Assembly (NCBI RefSeq): GCF_900094575.1
Contig: NZ_FMAE01000010.1
Location: 224,347 to 288,346, forward strand
Direction of reading: 5' to 3'
DNA: 64,000 nt
Origin: Bradyrhizobium yuanmingense
Lineage (GTDB): Bacteria; Pseudomonadota; Alphaproteobacteria; Rhizobiales; Xanthobacteraceae
Numbering within the stretch: position 1 is the stretch's first letter; each line of letters starts with the position of its first letter. Below, piece after piece: positions 8,986 to 16,756 of the stretch. The notes under the pieces were generated by a model, which searched no databases, had not been told where the DNA came from, and saw only the letters and a list, made by a program, of their open reading frames with translations. Both the position numbers and the translations under genes were made by a program.

Positions 8986-9918
8986 TCACTTCTTGCTTTC
9001 CGGTGCACCCCGCGCCTCGCGGCGCCACGTTCCCGGGCTGACGCCGACCACAGACGAAAACACCCTCGTGAAGTGGCTTTGATTGGCGAACCCGGCCGAT
9101 ATTGCAATTTCCGACAGCGACAGGTCGCGAACCGTCATCAGTTGCTTGGCCGCCTTCACACGCTGGCGCAGCAGCCACTGGTGCGGCGGCAGGCCGGTGG
9201 AGATACGAAACGCGCGCGAAAAGTGGCTGATCGAAAGATCGAACTCGGCCGCGATTTCCTGCAACGAAAGCTTTCCGCCGAGATCGGATTCCAGCCTTTC
9301 GCAGACGCGCTTGACCTGCCACGGCGCAAGACCGCCGCGGTTCGGTTCAGTGCAGGGACGTAGCCCGCCGTAGGCCTGGGCGACGTGTGCGGTGAGCGCG
9401 AGCATCATGTGATCGATGAAAAGCTGGTTCGTCTCGTCTGGCCGACGCAGCGCTTGTTGCAATGACGCGCCGATATGACGGACGACCGTGTCGTCATGGC
9501 CTACGCCGAGTTCACAGGCAAGCTGACCGACGCGCGGCATGCGGGGCTGCTCAGTGAGAGCGTCGAGCGCCGAGCGCGGCAAATAGAAAAACAGGGAGTG
9601 GAACGGCTTGTCGATCACGTAGCGCGGATCGCGCTTGAGATCGTACAGATAGGTCGCTCCCGCGGGAACATCCGCTTTCATCACGCACTTGCCATTTTCC
9701 CAGAGTTCGCAGTCGGGATAATCGTGAAGTTTGAGGCTGACGACGAAAGCATCCTCCGCGGTAAAGGAACCGGAAAGACCCGGCACTGGATTGTCATCCC
9801 GGGTTTCGGTGACCGCGAGCTCCACCCCGCGCAGCGAACTCGTTATCAGCGAGGGCGGCGCATCCTTCAGGTGCAAAAACCGCCCGAGCTTCCGGCCGAA
9901 GGCGCTCGCCTGGGTCAT
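8986..9918 (-). CDS. AraC family transcriptional regulator
   Basis: 310 residues. The C-terminal third carries both AraC helix-turn-helix units (LQEIAAEFDLSISHFSRAF near residue 220 and LSEIAISAGFANQSHFTRVF near 270), followed by the P-x-x-W-R end typical of the family. The N-terminal 190 residues form an effector/dimerisation region of the kind found in AraC regulators of detoxification genes, with no further assignment possible. Convergent with the catalase-like gene (27-bp gap) and divergent from the next AraC gene. Confidence 0.9.
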   Translation of the reverse strand: MTQASAFGRKLGRFLHLKDAPPSLITSSLRGVELAVTETRDDNPVPGLSGSFTAEDAFVVSLKLHDYPDCELWENGKCVMKADVPAGATYLYDLKRDPRYVIDKPFHSLFFYLPRSALDALTEQPRMPRVGQLACELGVGHDDTVVRHIGASLQQALRRPDETNQLFIDHMMLALTAHVAQAYGGLRPCTEPNRGGLAPWQVKRVCERLESDLGGKLSLQEIAAEFDLSISHFSRAFRISTGLPPHQWLLRQRVKAAKQLMTVRDLSLSEIAISAGFANQSHFTRVFSSVVGVSPGTWRREARGAPESKK

Positions 9919-10299
9919 AGGATAACTCTCTCAGCGAAGTTGGACTGACAAGCGCCCGCACGTGATTTCGTGAACCATTATCTGACGCTAGCGCACGGTC
10001 GTCCAGTTTCGTCGTGGCAGTTTCGTGACACAAAGCTCGATGTCTGCTCGAGAACGTCAGCGATTTTGTCCATTCGCTGCCGCTTACGACGGCTCCCGGC
10101 GTCGATTGCCTATTTCGACAGCAGTTAACCGCCACCGTCCGCCGCGCTGATTGCGACTTTAATCGCGGCGCGGGCGCCTAGCATCAGCTTACAGCAGGAT
10201 CAGGCAAAGCACGGGAGTTTTGAGAAAGACGCTGGGCCTGTACCCGCTTAGAACGCGCGCCGAACGCTCAACGATGCTCCTCGAAGCTAGGACAGGTTC
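9919..10299. other. Intergenic region between two divergent AraC genes
   Basis: A 381-bp region that should hold both promoters. I see no coding sequence and no copy of the GCAATCGCTCTG repeat found at 7.36 and 11.88 kb. No individual promoter can be defended by eye. Confidence 0.6.
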
Positions 10300-11256
10300 A
10301 TGAGCCAGCCAATCTTGCGCGATCATTCGCACCAACAAAACCAGTCAGACGCTTCCGGCGCGCAGCAGCGTTATTTGCAGGTTTCCGACCGCCGTCCTGC
10401 CGATGTTGAGATGGCACGCGTGCTTCACACCAAACCACTCAGCATGGCTTTGGACCCCTCTGGGAGCGCGATCGCTCACTGGAAACATGAGCCATTGCAC
10501 GACGTCGTCGAGCCTATGAGCCATCACGTCATCATGGCTTACAACGGCTCGATGCAGCGCATGGAGCGTCGGACAGGCAGATCGGTTGCGATCGGAACGT
10601 TTCGGCCTGGTGTATTGATAATCATTCCGGAAGGATCAAGCTCACGATGGGATATTCCGAAACCTGTTGATGTCGTTCAGCTCTATCTTCCTCACGCAGT
10701 GCTCAAGCGCGTCGCTGACGAAGCCAACACCGCCACACCGATCGACCTCGTGGAGCGAACGGCGCATCACGACCCCATTACGTCCCGATTGATCTTGAGC
10801 GCGACGGATGTCCTGGAGAGCAATGAGGCGCTGGATACGCTGTTCAGGCACCAATTAATAGACCTCCTGGCCACGCGTCTTCTGGCTGCGCACACCGGCT
10901 CGCCAACGACGATCCAGCCAACAATGGGCGGGCTTTCGCCGAAGGTCCTGCTCCGTGCCACCGACCGCTTGCGCTCGGACAGCGATTCGGACGTCTCGCT
11001 CGCGGCGCTGGCTTCGGATGCCGGTCTATCGCGCTTTCATTTCTGCCGTGCCTTCAAGGAAAGCACCGGGCTTTCGCCTCATGCCTGGCTGCGCCAGTAC
11101 CGGCTTGAGCAGGCCATGAGCATGCTGCGCGATAGCGATGAATCCGTCGTCTCGATCGCGGCAGCCCTCGGCTACTCCTCCCAGACCGCCTTCGCCGCGG
11201 CATTCAAGAAACTGACCGGCGAAACGCCAAGCGACTGGAGACGTCACAAGCGTTGA
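10300..11256 (+). CDS. AraC family transcriptional regulator
   Basis: 318 residues from ATG 10300. The N-terminal 200 residues are an unclassified effector region. Helix-turn-helix motifs follow at about residues 232-252 (LAALASDAGLSRFHFCRAF) and 281-303 (VSIAAALGYSSQTAFAAAF). The closest resemblance in the window is the decayed sequence just downstream, which repeats the same DNA-binding region. It may control the repeat-bearing promoter at 11.88 kb; that link rests on position and on repeat geometry only. Confidence 0.9.
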   Translation: MSQPILRDHSHQQNQSDASGAQQRYLQVSDRRPADVEMARVLHTKPLSMALDPSGSAIAHWKHEPLHDVVEPMSHHVIMAYNGSMQRMERRTGRSVAIGTFRPGVLIIIPEGSSSRWDIPKPVDVVQLYLPHAVLKRVADEANTATPIDLVERTAHHDPITSRLILSATDVLESNEALDTLFRHQLIDLLATRLLAAHTGSPTTIQPTMGGLSPKVLLRATDRLRSDSDSDVSLAALASDAGLSRFHFCRAFKESTGLSPHAWLRQYRLEQAMSMLRDSDESVVSIAAALGYSSQTAFAAAFKKLTGETPSDWRRHKR

Positions 11257-11379
11257 CGGCATTCGTTCTACCGTAACAAGCTTTTCCCCACAGCGGGAAA
11301 TGTCCACGACGCAGTCGCACTTATGGCCGACAGCGTCCATGGCTCTCCCCCACGGCATCACTGCGGTTCTAGCGGTGAG

Positions 11380-11856
11380 TGGGATATCGGCGGTGTTTGG
11401 AGCGGCGCGTTCTCGCACGATGACACTCATCGACCGGGCTCAACCTCGCGATGGGTATTCCCGGGTTCTTGAAACATGATGCTGTAATCCGCAGACAACA
11501 GTCGAGCGCGTTGTGCGGCACGGCATCCCTGCGATCTCTTGGACCGCGATCCAGCCGGTCATTGACGCGTTGTCGCCGATGGCAATGCCGCCGCACCGGC
11601 GAACACTTGCGCGGACATCGATACCGATGTCTCACTCGCGAGGCGGGCCTGTCGAGCTTCCACTTCTGCCGAGCCTTCGAGGAAAGCACCGGGATCTCGC
11701 CGCCCGTTCGGCTGCGCCACAGTACCGCTCGATCACCATGAACATGCTGCAAGTCGCCGACGCATGGTTTTTTGTCGATGGCGGCGGAGCTCGGCTACGC
11801 GGTCTCGTACGCCCTCGCCGTGGCGTTCAGCGATCGCCTGGGCGAAAGCCCTAGCG
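11380..11856 (+). pseudogene. Decayed tandem duplicate of the AraC gene
   Basis: Three pieces in different frames correspond in order to the upstream AraC gene: a stretch around 11560-11640 matching its linker, then REAGLSSFHFCRAFEESTG near 11640-11700 (upstream copy: SDAGLSRFHFCRAFKESTG), then MAAELGYAVSYALAVAFSDRLGES near 11775-11850 (upstream copy: IAAALGYSSQTAFAAAFKKLTGET). At least two frameshifts separate them. No functional product is expected. The left boundary is approximate. Confidence 0.75.
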
Positions 11857-11865
11857 CAACGCCGC

Positions 11866-11973
11866 GTGCGTTAGCAGCAATTGCTCTGCAGGTACAGCAA
11901 TCGCTCTGGCGCAGTCGCATCTTCGGTCCGCTAGATCATGAGGGTGCCCCACGCCCCAGCAGACGGAGACAAC
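11866..11973 (+). promoter_or_regulatory. Promoter-like region with 20-bp-period direct repeat, copy B
   Basis: Near-copy of the block at 7346. Half-sites GCAATTGCTCTG at 11877-11888 and GCAATCGCTCTG at 11897-11908 are again 20 bp apart. A GGAG precedes ATG 11974 by about five bases. It lies directly downstream of an AraC gene and its decayed duplicate, which suggests an AraC operator; this is inference. Confidence 0.5.
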
Positions 11974-12303
11974 ATGCTCAGGAAGAACTTGGTCGACCGG
12001 CTTGCAATCACTTCACGCCGAAAAGGCTTCGTGACCGCACTCGTGTACGGACTTTCTTTGGGAGTTCGCTTCACTTCAGCAGCGGGGGAGGAGGTGGAAA
12101 TTCCAGCGCAGGCCGTGCAACGGACCAGTCCCGTGATTTCCATCATGTCCAAAGTAGGCGCCCAGCTCCCCTACCAGAACTGGGGCCCGAGCCCAGCTTT
12201 GCCCGTGACCCTTAACCGTGGCTGGGCATCCCCTTTCGGAGGCTGCCGCGCGGCTTGTGAAAACCCCATGCCGATGTCTTCGGAACCGAACTGCCTACCA
12301 TAG
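11974..12303 (+). pseudogene. Alpha/beta-hydrolase N-terminal remnant (chloroperoxidase-like)
   Basis: Starts with a signal-like sequence (basic residues, hydrophobic GFVTALVYGLSLGV), then VGAQLPYQNWGPSPALPVTLNRGW, which matches the first strands of non-heme chloroperoxidase-type alpha/beta hydrolases (usual pattern: DG-x-x-I/L-x-Y-x-D/N-W-G-x...HGW). The frame ends after 109 residues at 12303, well before the GxSxG nucleophile elbow, so it is a 5' remnant. Its promoter and first codons are homologous to those at 7450. Whether a short secreted product is still made is unknown. Confidence 0.5.
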
Positions 12304-12414
12304 GTCCGCCGGTCTTCTGTCCGCCTGTTCGCGTCGACGTCGATCGGAGGATGCTTGCCGCCAAAGAGAAGCGGCGGTGCACTACCGAGAAAATCAAACC
12401 AAGGAGTAGATCAC

Positions 12415-13632
12415 ATGCGACTTGTTATCATAGGAGCCGGCTTCGCTGGCATGTACGCCGCACTTTCCGCAGCCCGCCTGCGCGATATCCAGGGCGTTTC
12501 GCCCGAGGAGCTCGAGATCGCGCTGGTCGCGCCAGAGCCAACGCTGGTGGTCCGGCCGCGGCTGTACGAACCGAAGCCCGAGACCCTGACGGCGCCGCTG
12601 CTGGATGTGCTCAAGGCCGTCGATGTTACTTACGTGCAAGGCAGCGCCGAAACCATCGACGCCAAATCCCGCACGGTGGGCATCGTCGCCACCAAGGGTG
12701 CGAAGAAGACCCTTTCCTACGACCGGCTGGTGGTGGCGACCGGCAGCCGGCTATTCCGTCCGAACATTCCGGGCCTCAGCGAGCACGGATTTAGCGTCGA
12801 CTCGCTCGATGATGCAATTGCCCTCGACAAGCATTTGCACGGCCTGGCGAAACGGCCGGCGGCGAACGGGCGTGACACGGTTGTCGTTGCCGGCGGCGGT
12901 TTCACCGGCATCGAGGCGGCCACCGAGATGCCCTCGCGACTGCGCGGAATCCTCGGCAAGGACGCCAAGACGCGCGTCATCATCGTCGACCGCAACAAGG
13001 CGATCGCGCCTGATATGGGCGAAGGCCCCCGTCCTGTCATCGAAGAGGCCCTGCGCAAGCTCGGCGTGGAGACCCGGCTTGGCGCCGGCATTACATCGCT
13101 GGACGAATCCGGCGTCACGCTTTCCGACGGCGAGCACATCGAGGCCGAGACCGTGATCTGGGCGGCAGGTATTCGCGCGGCACCGTTGACCCAGCAGATC
13201 CCGGCCGAGCGCGACAATTTCGGCCGCCTACTGGTCGACCGGGATTTGCGCGTGCCATCAGTGCCAGGTGTCTTCGCTACCGGCGATGCCGCCAGGGCCG
13301 CAAGCGACGATATCGGCAATTACGCGCTGATGTCGTGTCAGCACGCCACGCGAATGGGCGCTTTTGCCGGCAACAACGCCGCCGCCGAACTGCTGGGCGT
13401 TCCGACCAAGCCCTATCACCAGAAGGGCTATGTCACCTGCCTCGACCTCGGCGAAGCCGGTGCGCTGTTCACCGTTGGCTGGGAACGCAAGGTGGCGATG
13501 GTCGGCGAGGTCGCCAAGAAGACCAAGCAGGAGATCAACACCGTCTGGATCTCTCCGCCGCAGCCCGAGCGTGCCGCCGCGCTGGCCGCTGCCGATCCGG
13601 AGCGTGTGACTGACGTGAGTGGCTTCTTCTAG
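12415..13632 (+). CDS. NAD(P)/FAD-dependent oxidoreductase, NDH-2-like
   Basis: Flavoprotein of the pyridine-nucleotide disulfide oxidoreductase superfamily, resembling type II NADH dehydrogenases, which pass electrons from NADH to quinones. 405 residues from ATG 12415 with AAGGAG upstream. The FAD-binding GAGFAGMYAA lies at residues 7-16, a second Rossmann motif (VVAGGGFTGIEAATEM) near 160, and the FAD-ribityl motif ATGDAARA near 285. No redox-active CxxC pair is seen, unlike thioredoxin-reductase relatives. Followed by a hydrolase gene after 95 bp. Its role in the electron chain or in detoxification is not resolved. Confidence 0.87.
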   Translation: MRLVIIGAGFAGMYAALSAARLRDIQGVSPEELEIALVAPEPTLVVRPRLYEPKPETLTAPLLDVLKAVDVTYVQGSAETIDAKSRTVGIVATKGAKKTLSYDRLVVATGSRLFRPNIPGLSEHGFSVDSLDDAIALDKHLHGLAKRPAANGRDTVVVAGGGFTGIEAATEMPSRLRGILGKDAKTRVIIVDRNKAIAPDMGEGPRPVIEEALRKLGVETRLGAGITSLDESGVTLSDGEHIEAETVIWAAGIRAAPLTQQIPAERDNFGRLLVDRDLRVPSVPGVFATGDAARAASDDIGNYALMSCQHATRMGAFAGNNAAAELLGVPTKPYHQKGYVTCLDLGEAGALFTVGWERKVAMVGEVAKKTKQEINTVWISPPQPERAAALAAADPERVTDVSGFF

Positions 13633-13727
13633 ATGCTTCACGCGAAACGGGCCGCGCTTCTCGCTGGCTGCGCGGCCAACTCAACCGAGATCAGCCAGTA
13701 CCTTGAACATGAAACAGGAGATCGAGC

Positions 13728-14657
13728 ATGGACGTCGACACGAGCTTAGCCAACACCTCACACCGCAGTGGACCGGGGTCCAACGAATTGGTTCCGTCGC
13801 GCTACGCGGTGCAGGTCGGCGACATTGACGTGCTGGTCGTCAGCGACGGCGTGCTACCGCTCCCAACCGCAATGTTGGCACACAACATCGACCCGGCCGT
13901 CCGGGCGACCTGGCTGAAAGACATGTTCCTGCCGCCCGACGCCTACGATTGGGCGCTGAATGTGGTCGTGGTGCGTAGCGGCGACCGGACCATACTCGTC
14001 GATGCTGGGCTTGGGCTCGACCCGGACTTGCACTTGCCGCGCGCCGGGCAATTGATCAAGCGACTGGAGGCCGCCGGCATCGATCTTGCGTCCGTGACCG
14101 ACGTGGTGCTGACCCACATGCACATGGACCACATCGGTGGGCTGCTCGTCGAAGGGGTCAAGGAACAGCTACGTCCGGACCTGCGGATCCACGTGGCGGC
14201 CGCCGAGGTCAAGTTCTGGGAGGCGCCCGATTTCTCCCACGTCGCCATGCCGCCGGGTTTCCCGGACGCGCTTCGATCGACCGCCAAGCGGTTCGTGAAA
14301 GAGTACCGCAGCCAGCTACGGCCGTTCGAGGAGCAGTACGAGGTGGCACCGGGAGTGATCGTCACTCGCACCGGCGGCCACACCCCCGGGCACAGCGTGG
14401 TCCGCGTGGCGTCCGGCGGCGACCGGCTGACGTTCGCCGGCGACCTCGTGTTCGCGGTCGGGTTCGAGCACCCCGACTGGTACAACGGCTTCGAACACGA
14501 TCCCGAGGAGTCGGCCCGCGTTCGTATCAGTCTGTTGCGGGAACTGGCTGAGACCGGTGGACTGCTGGTGGCCACTCACCTGCCGTTCCCGTCCGTCGGA
14601 CATGTGGCAGTCGACGGCGACGCCTTTCGCTGGGTGCCGGTCTTCTGGGACTACTGA
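13728..14657 (+). CDS. Metallo-beta-lactamase-fold hydrolase
   Basis: 309 residues with AGGAG ahead of the start. The zinc-binding signature is complete: LTHMHMDHIGG near residues 127-137, a later GGHTPGHS histidine near 220, FAGDLVF near 242 and a final THLPFPSVGH histidine near 285. This pattern fits the AHL-lactonase/MBL-fold hydrolase group, in which lactonases, quorum-quenching enzymes and phosphotriesterase-like members are hard to separate by eye. No signal peptide. Probably co-transcribed with the preceding oxidoreductase. Confidence 0.88.
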   Translation: MDVDTSLANTSHRSGPGSNELVPSRYAVQVGDIDVLVVSDGVLPLPTAMLAHNIDPAVRATWLKDMFLPPDAYDWALNVVVVRSGDRTILVDAGLGLDPDLHLPRAGQLIKRLEAAGIDLASVTDVVLTHMHMDHIGGLLVEGVKEQLRPDLRIHVAAAEVKFWEAPDFSHVAMPPGFPDALRSTAKRFVKEYRSQLRPFEEQYEVAPGVIVTRTGGHTPGHSVVRVASGGDRLTFAGDLVFAVGFEHPDWYNGFEHDPEESARVRISLLRELAETGGLLVATHLPFPSVGHVAVDGDAFRWVPVFWDY

Positions 14658-14744
14658 TCGTACAGTTCGATCGAGAGACGCCTCGTAAGCGCTTCATTCG
14701 ATACGGGCCGCGCTACCAGCGCCGGAGCGCGGCCCGCTCACTCA

Positions 14745-14960
14745 AAATCCTTTTGGAGCTCGACCTCGATGAAACGCGAGACCGTGCGTGCTTCGCAGCT
14801 CAACGGCTGCGCCTTCTGCATGAACATGCATGTCGAGGAAGTCCCACACCACAGTGAGTGCGCGCTCCCGTTGATGACCCTGGCGCAACCTGAGTGTCCG
14901 CGCAAAGATGCTGCTGGCTTCACGGACCCTCCGCACGGCGATCGCGCCTCGCAGCCGCGC
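14745..14960 (+). pseudogene. AhpD/carboxymuconolactone decarboxylase-family remnant
   Basis: The frame at 14769 encodes VRASQLNGCAFCMNMHVEE, the active-site segment of AhpD-like peroxidases (C-x-x-C followed by His), preceded in another frame by sequence resembling LLELDLDET. After the CxxC motif the sequence loses family resemblance and stops within 50 codons. Both active-site cysteines remain, but the four-helix domain does not. Confidence 0.6.
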
Positions 14961-14974
14961 GATGGGAGAGTGTG

Positions 14975-15622
14975 ATGAACGTCGTTGTCTTTGGTTCAAC
15001 GGGGTCGACAGGACGGCTCGTCGTTGAGTCCGCCTTGTCCGCGGGTCACGTCGTCACCGCCTTTGTCCGTGACCCAAAGCGCATGCCCTTGACGCATCCG
15101 AATCTCAGAATCGTCAAGGGCGATGCAATGGATGCAGCCTCGGTGGCATCTGCGGTCCAAGGTGCGGATGCGGTGATCTGCACGTTGGGGATGGTACCTC
15201 AGGCGAAGGAGGATCTGGGTCGACGCCAGCCCGGTGTCCCGGTTTGCTCGGTGGGAACCAAGAACATTCTGGCCGCCATGCCTCCAGGCCAGGGCCGACT
15301 CATCGTTGAGAGCTCGGTGAGTGTCGGTGAGAGCTACCGCACCGGGAGTTTTGGCGCAGGCTTCATGGTCAAGCTCGCACTCAAGGAGGTGATGGCAGAC
15401 AAGGAGGCGCAGGAGGCAGCTGTCCGGGAGAGTGACTGCGATTGGACGATCGTTCGACCGGCGACGCTGACATTCAAGCGTGCTCGCGGAAACCTGAAGG
15501 CCGGGACCGATCTGCGCTGGAATATCACCTCAACAGCCACCCGCGCGGACGTGGCCGAGTATTTGGTCAAGATCCTCGATGATCCCGCGACATACAAGAA
15601 GGCCATAACGGTGCGCAACTAG
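14975..15622 (+). CDS. NAD(P)-binding atypical SDR/NmrA-like protein
   Basis: 215 residues from ATG 14975, with GGGAGAG six bases upstream. The N-terminal dinucleotide motif GSTGSTG lies at residues 7-13 and GADAVICTLG near 63-72; the classical SDR YxxxK pair is absent, as is usual in NmrA/BVR-B-like proteins. The C-terminal part (DWTIVRPATL, then TRADVAEYLVKIL) fits this group. It leads into the efflux operon after about 105 bp. Redox enzyme or NAD(P)-sensing regulator: both occur in the family. Confidence 0.85.
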   Translation: MNVVVFGSTGSTGRLVVESALSAGHVVTAFVRDPKRMPLTHPNLRIVKGDAMDAASVASAVQGADAVICTLGMVPQAKEDLGRRQPGVPVCSVGTKNILAAMPPGQGRLIVESSVSVGESYRTGSFGAGFMVKLALKEVMADKEAQEAAVRESDCDWTIVRPATLTFKRARGNLKAGTDLRWNITSTATRADVAEYLVKILDDPATYKKAITVRN

Positions 15623-15727
15623 GTTTGGCGACGAATTGCGGTGAAACCGCGATCTCCGCCGGTGGCGGCCGGAAAGCGAGTGAATTGGCAGAGCTGTCAG
15701 CGACAACAACCGTTGCAGGAGGGTATC

Positions 15728-16756
15728 GTGGTGCATGTTAACAAGAAGGCGGTCGGCTTGGTGCTGTGCCTCGGCGCTGTCGTGCTTGTGGCTGGTGGCT
15801 GGGCGTATGCCCATTCGAACGAGACATTCACCGACAACGCCTATATTCGCGGCGAAATGACCTCGCTCGCGCCGAAGGCTGCAGGCTACGTCACGGCCGT
15901 GGAGGTTCAGGATAACCAGACCGTTCGTGCAGGCGACGTCCTATTCCGGATCGACGATCGCGACTACCGCGCACGCCTGGCGCAAGCCGAGGCCAATGTC
16001 GAAGCCGCCCAAGCCCGCCTCACCAATGTCGATGCGGAGATCCAACTCCAGCATGCCCTGATACGGCAGGCCGAAGCTCAAAGACTTGCGAGCGTGGCCG
16101 AGATGAATCTGGCGCGCAAGGCCTCCGATCGCCGCCGCGAACTGATCCGCACCAACGCGATCAGCCAGGCGCAGGTCGATGAAAGCGATGCGGCGTTATC
16201 GAGAACCGAGGCGGGCGTGTCGGCGGCGGCGGCAACGGTGGAGGCCCAGCGGGCACGCATCGCCGTCCTTGCCAGCCAGCGCGAAGCTGCACTTGCTGCA
16301 GTGGCGCAAGCGCACGCCGCACGCGATCTCGCCCAGATCGATCTCGACCACACCGTGGTGCATGCGCCGGTCGACGGCGTCGTCGGCAACCGCCAGGTTC
16401 GCGTCGGCCGGCTTGTCACGCCGGGCACCTCCTTGCTCGATATCGTTCCGGTCAAGAACGTGTGGGTGGTGGCGAACTTCAAGGAAAGCCAGATCGAACA
16501 TATCCGGCCCGGTCAGCGCGCCCGCATCAAGGTGGACGGCTATCCGAACCAGACGATTGAAGGTGTGGTGGACAGCTTTGCGCCCGGCAGCGGTTCTGCG
16601 TTCACCCTGCTCCCCGCTGACAATGCGACGGGGAACTTCATTCGTGTCGTTCAACGGGTGCCTGTGAAAATCCGCTTCGACAGAAATCCATTGCCCGGCC
16701 GCGTCGTGCCTGGCCTGTCGGCGCGTGTTGAAATAGATCGAGGAAGCGGCACATGA
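15728..16756 (+). CDS. HlyD/EmrA-type membrane fusion protein
   Basis: Periplasmic adaptor of a multidrug efflux pump. 342 residues from GTG 15728, with AGGAGG just upstream; a second GTG at 15731 is equally possible. One membrane anchor (about residues 8-28), a biotinyl-lipoyl half-motif (VTAVEVQDNQTVRAGDVLFRID), a long alpha-hairpin rich in Ala/Glu/Arg (about 85-195), the second lipoyl half (VHAPVDGVVGNRQV), then a beta-barrel domain. The stop overlaps the MFS start (ATGA), tying it to the next gene as an EmrAB-like pair. Confidence 0.92.
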   Translation: MVHVNKKAVGLVLCLGAVVLVAGGWAYAHSNETFTDNAYIRGEMTSLAPKAAGYVTAVEVQDNQTVRAGDVLFRIDDRDYRARLAQAEANVEAAQARLTNVDAEIQLQHALIRQAEAQRLASVAEMNLARKASDRRRELIRTNAISQAQVDESDAALSRTEAGVSAAAATVEAQRARIAVLASQREAALAAVAQAHAARDLAQIDLDHTVVHAPVDGVVGNRQVRVGRLVTPGTSLLDIVPVKNVWVVANFKESQIEHIRPGQRARIKVDGYPNQTIEGVVDSFAPGSGSAFTLLPADNATGNFIRVVQRVPVKIRFDRNPLPGRVVPGLSARVEIDRGSGT

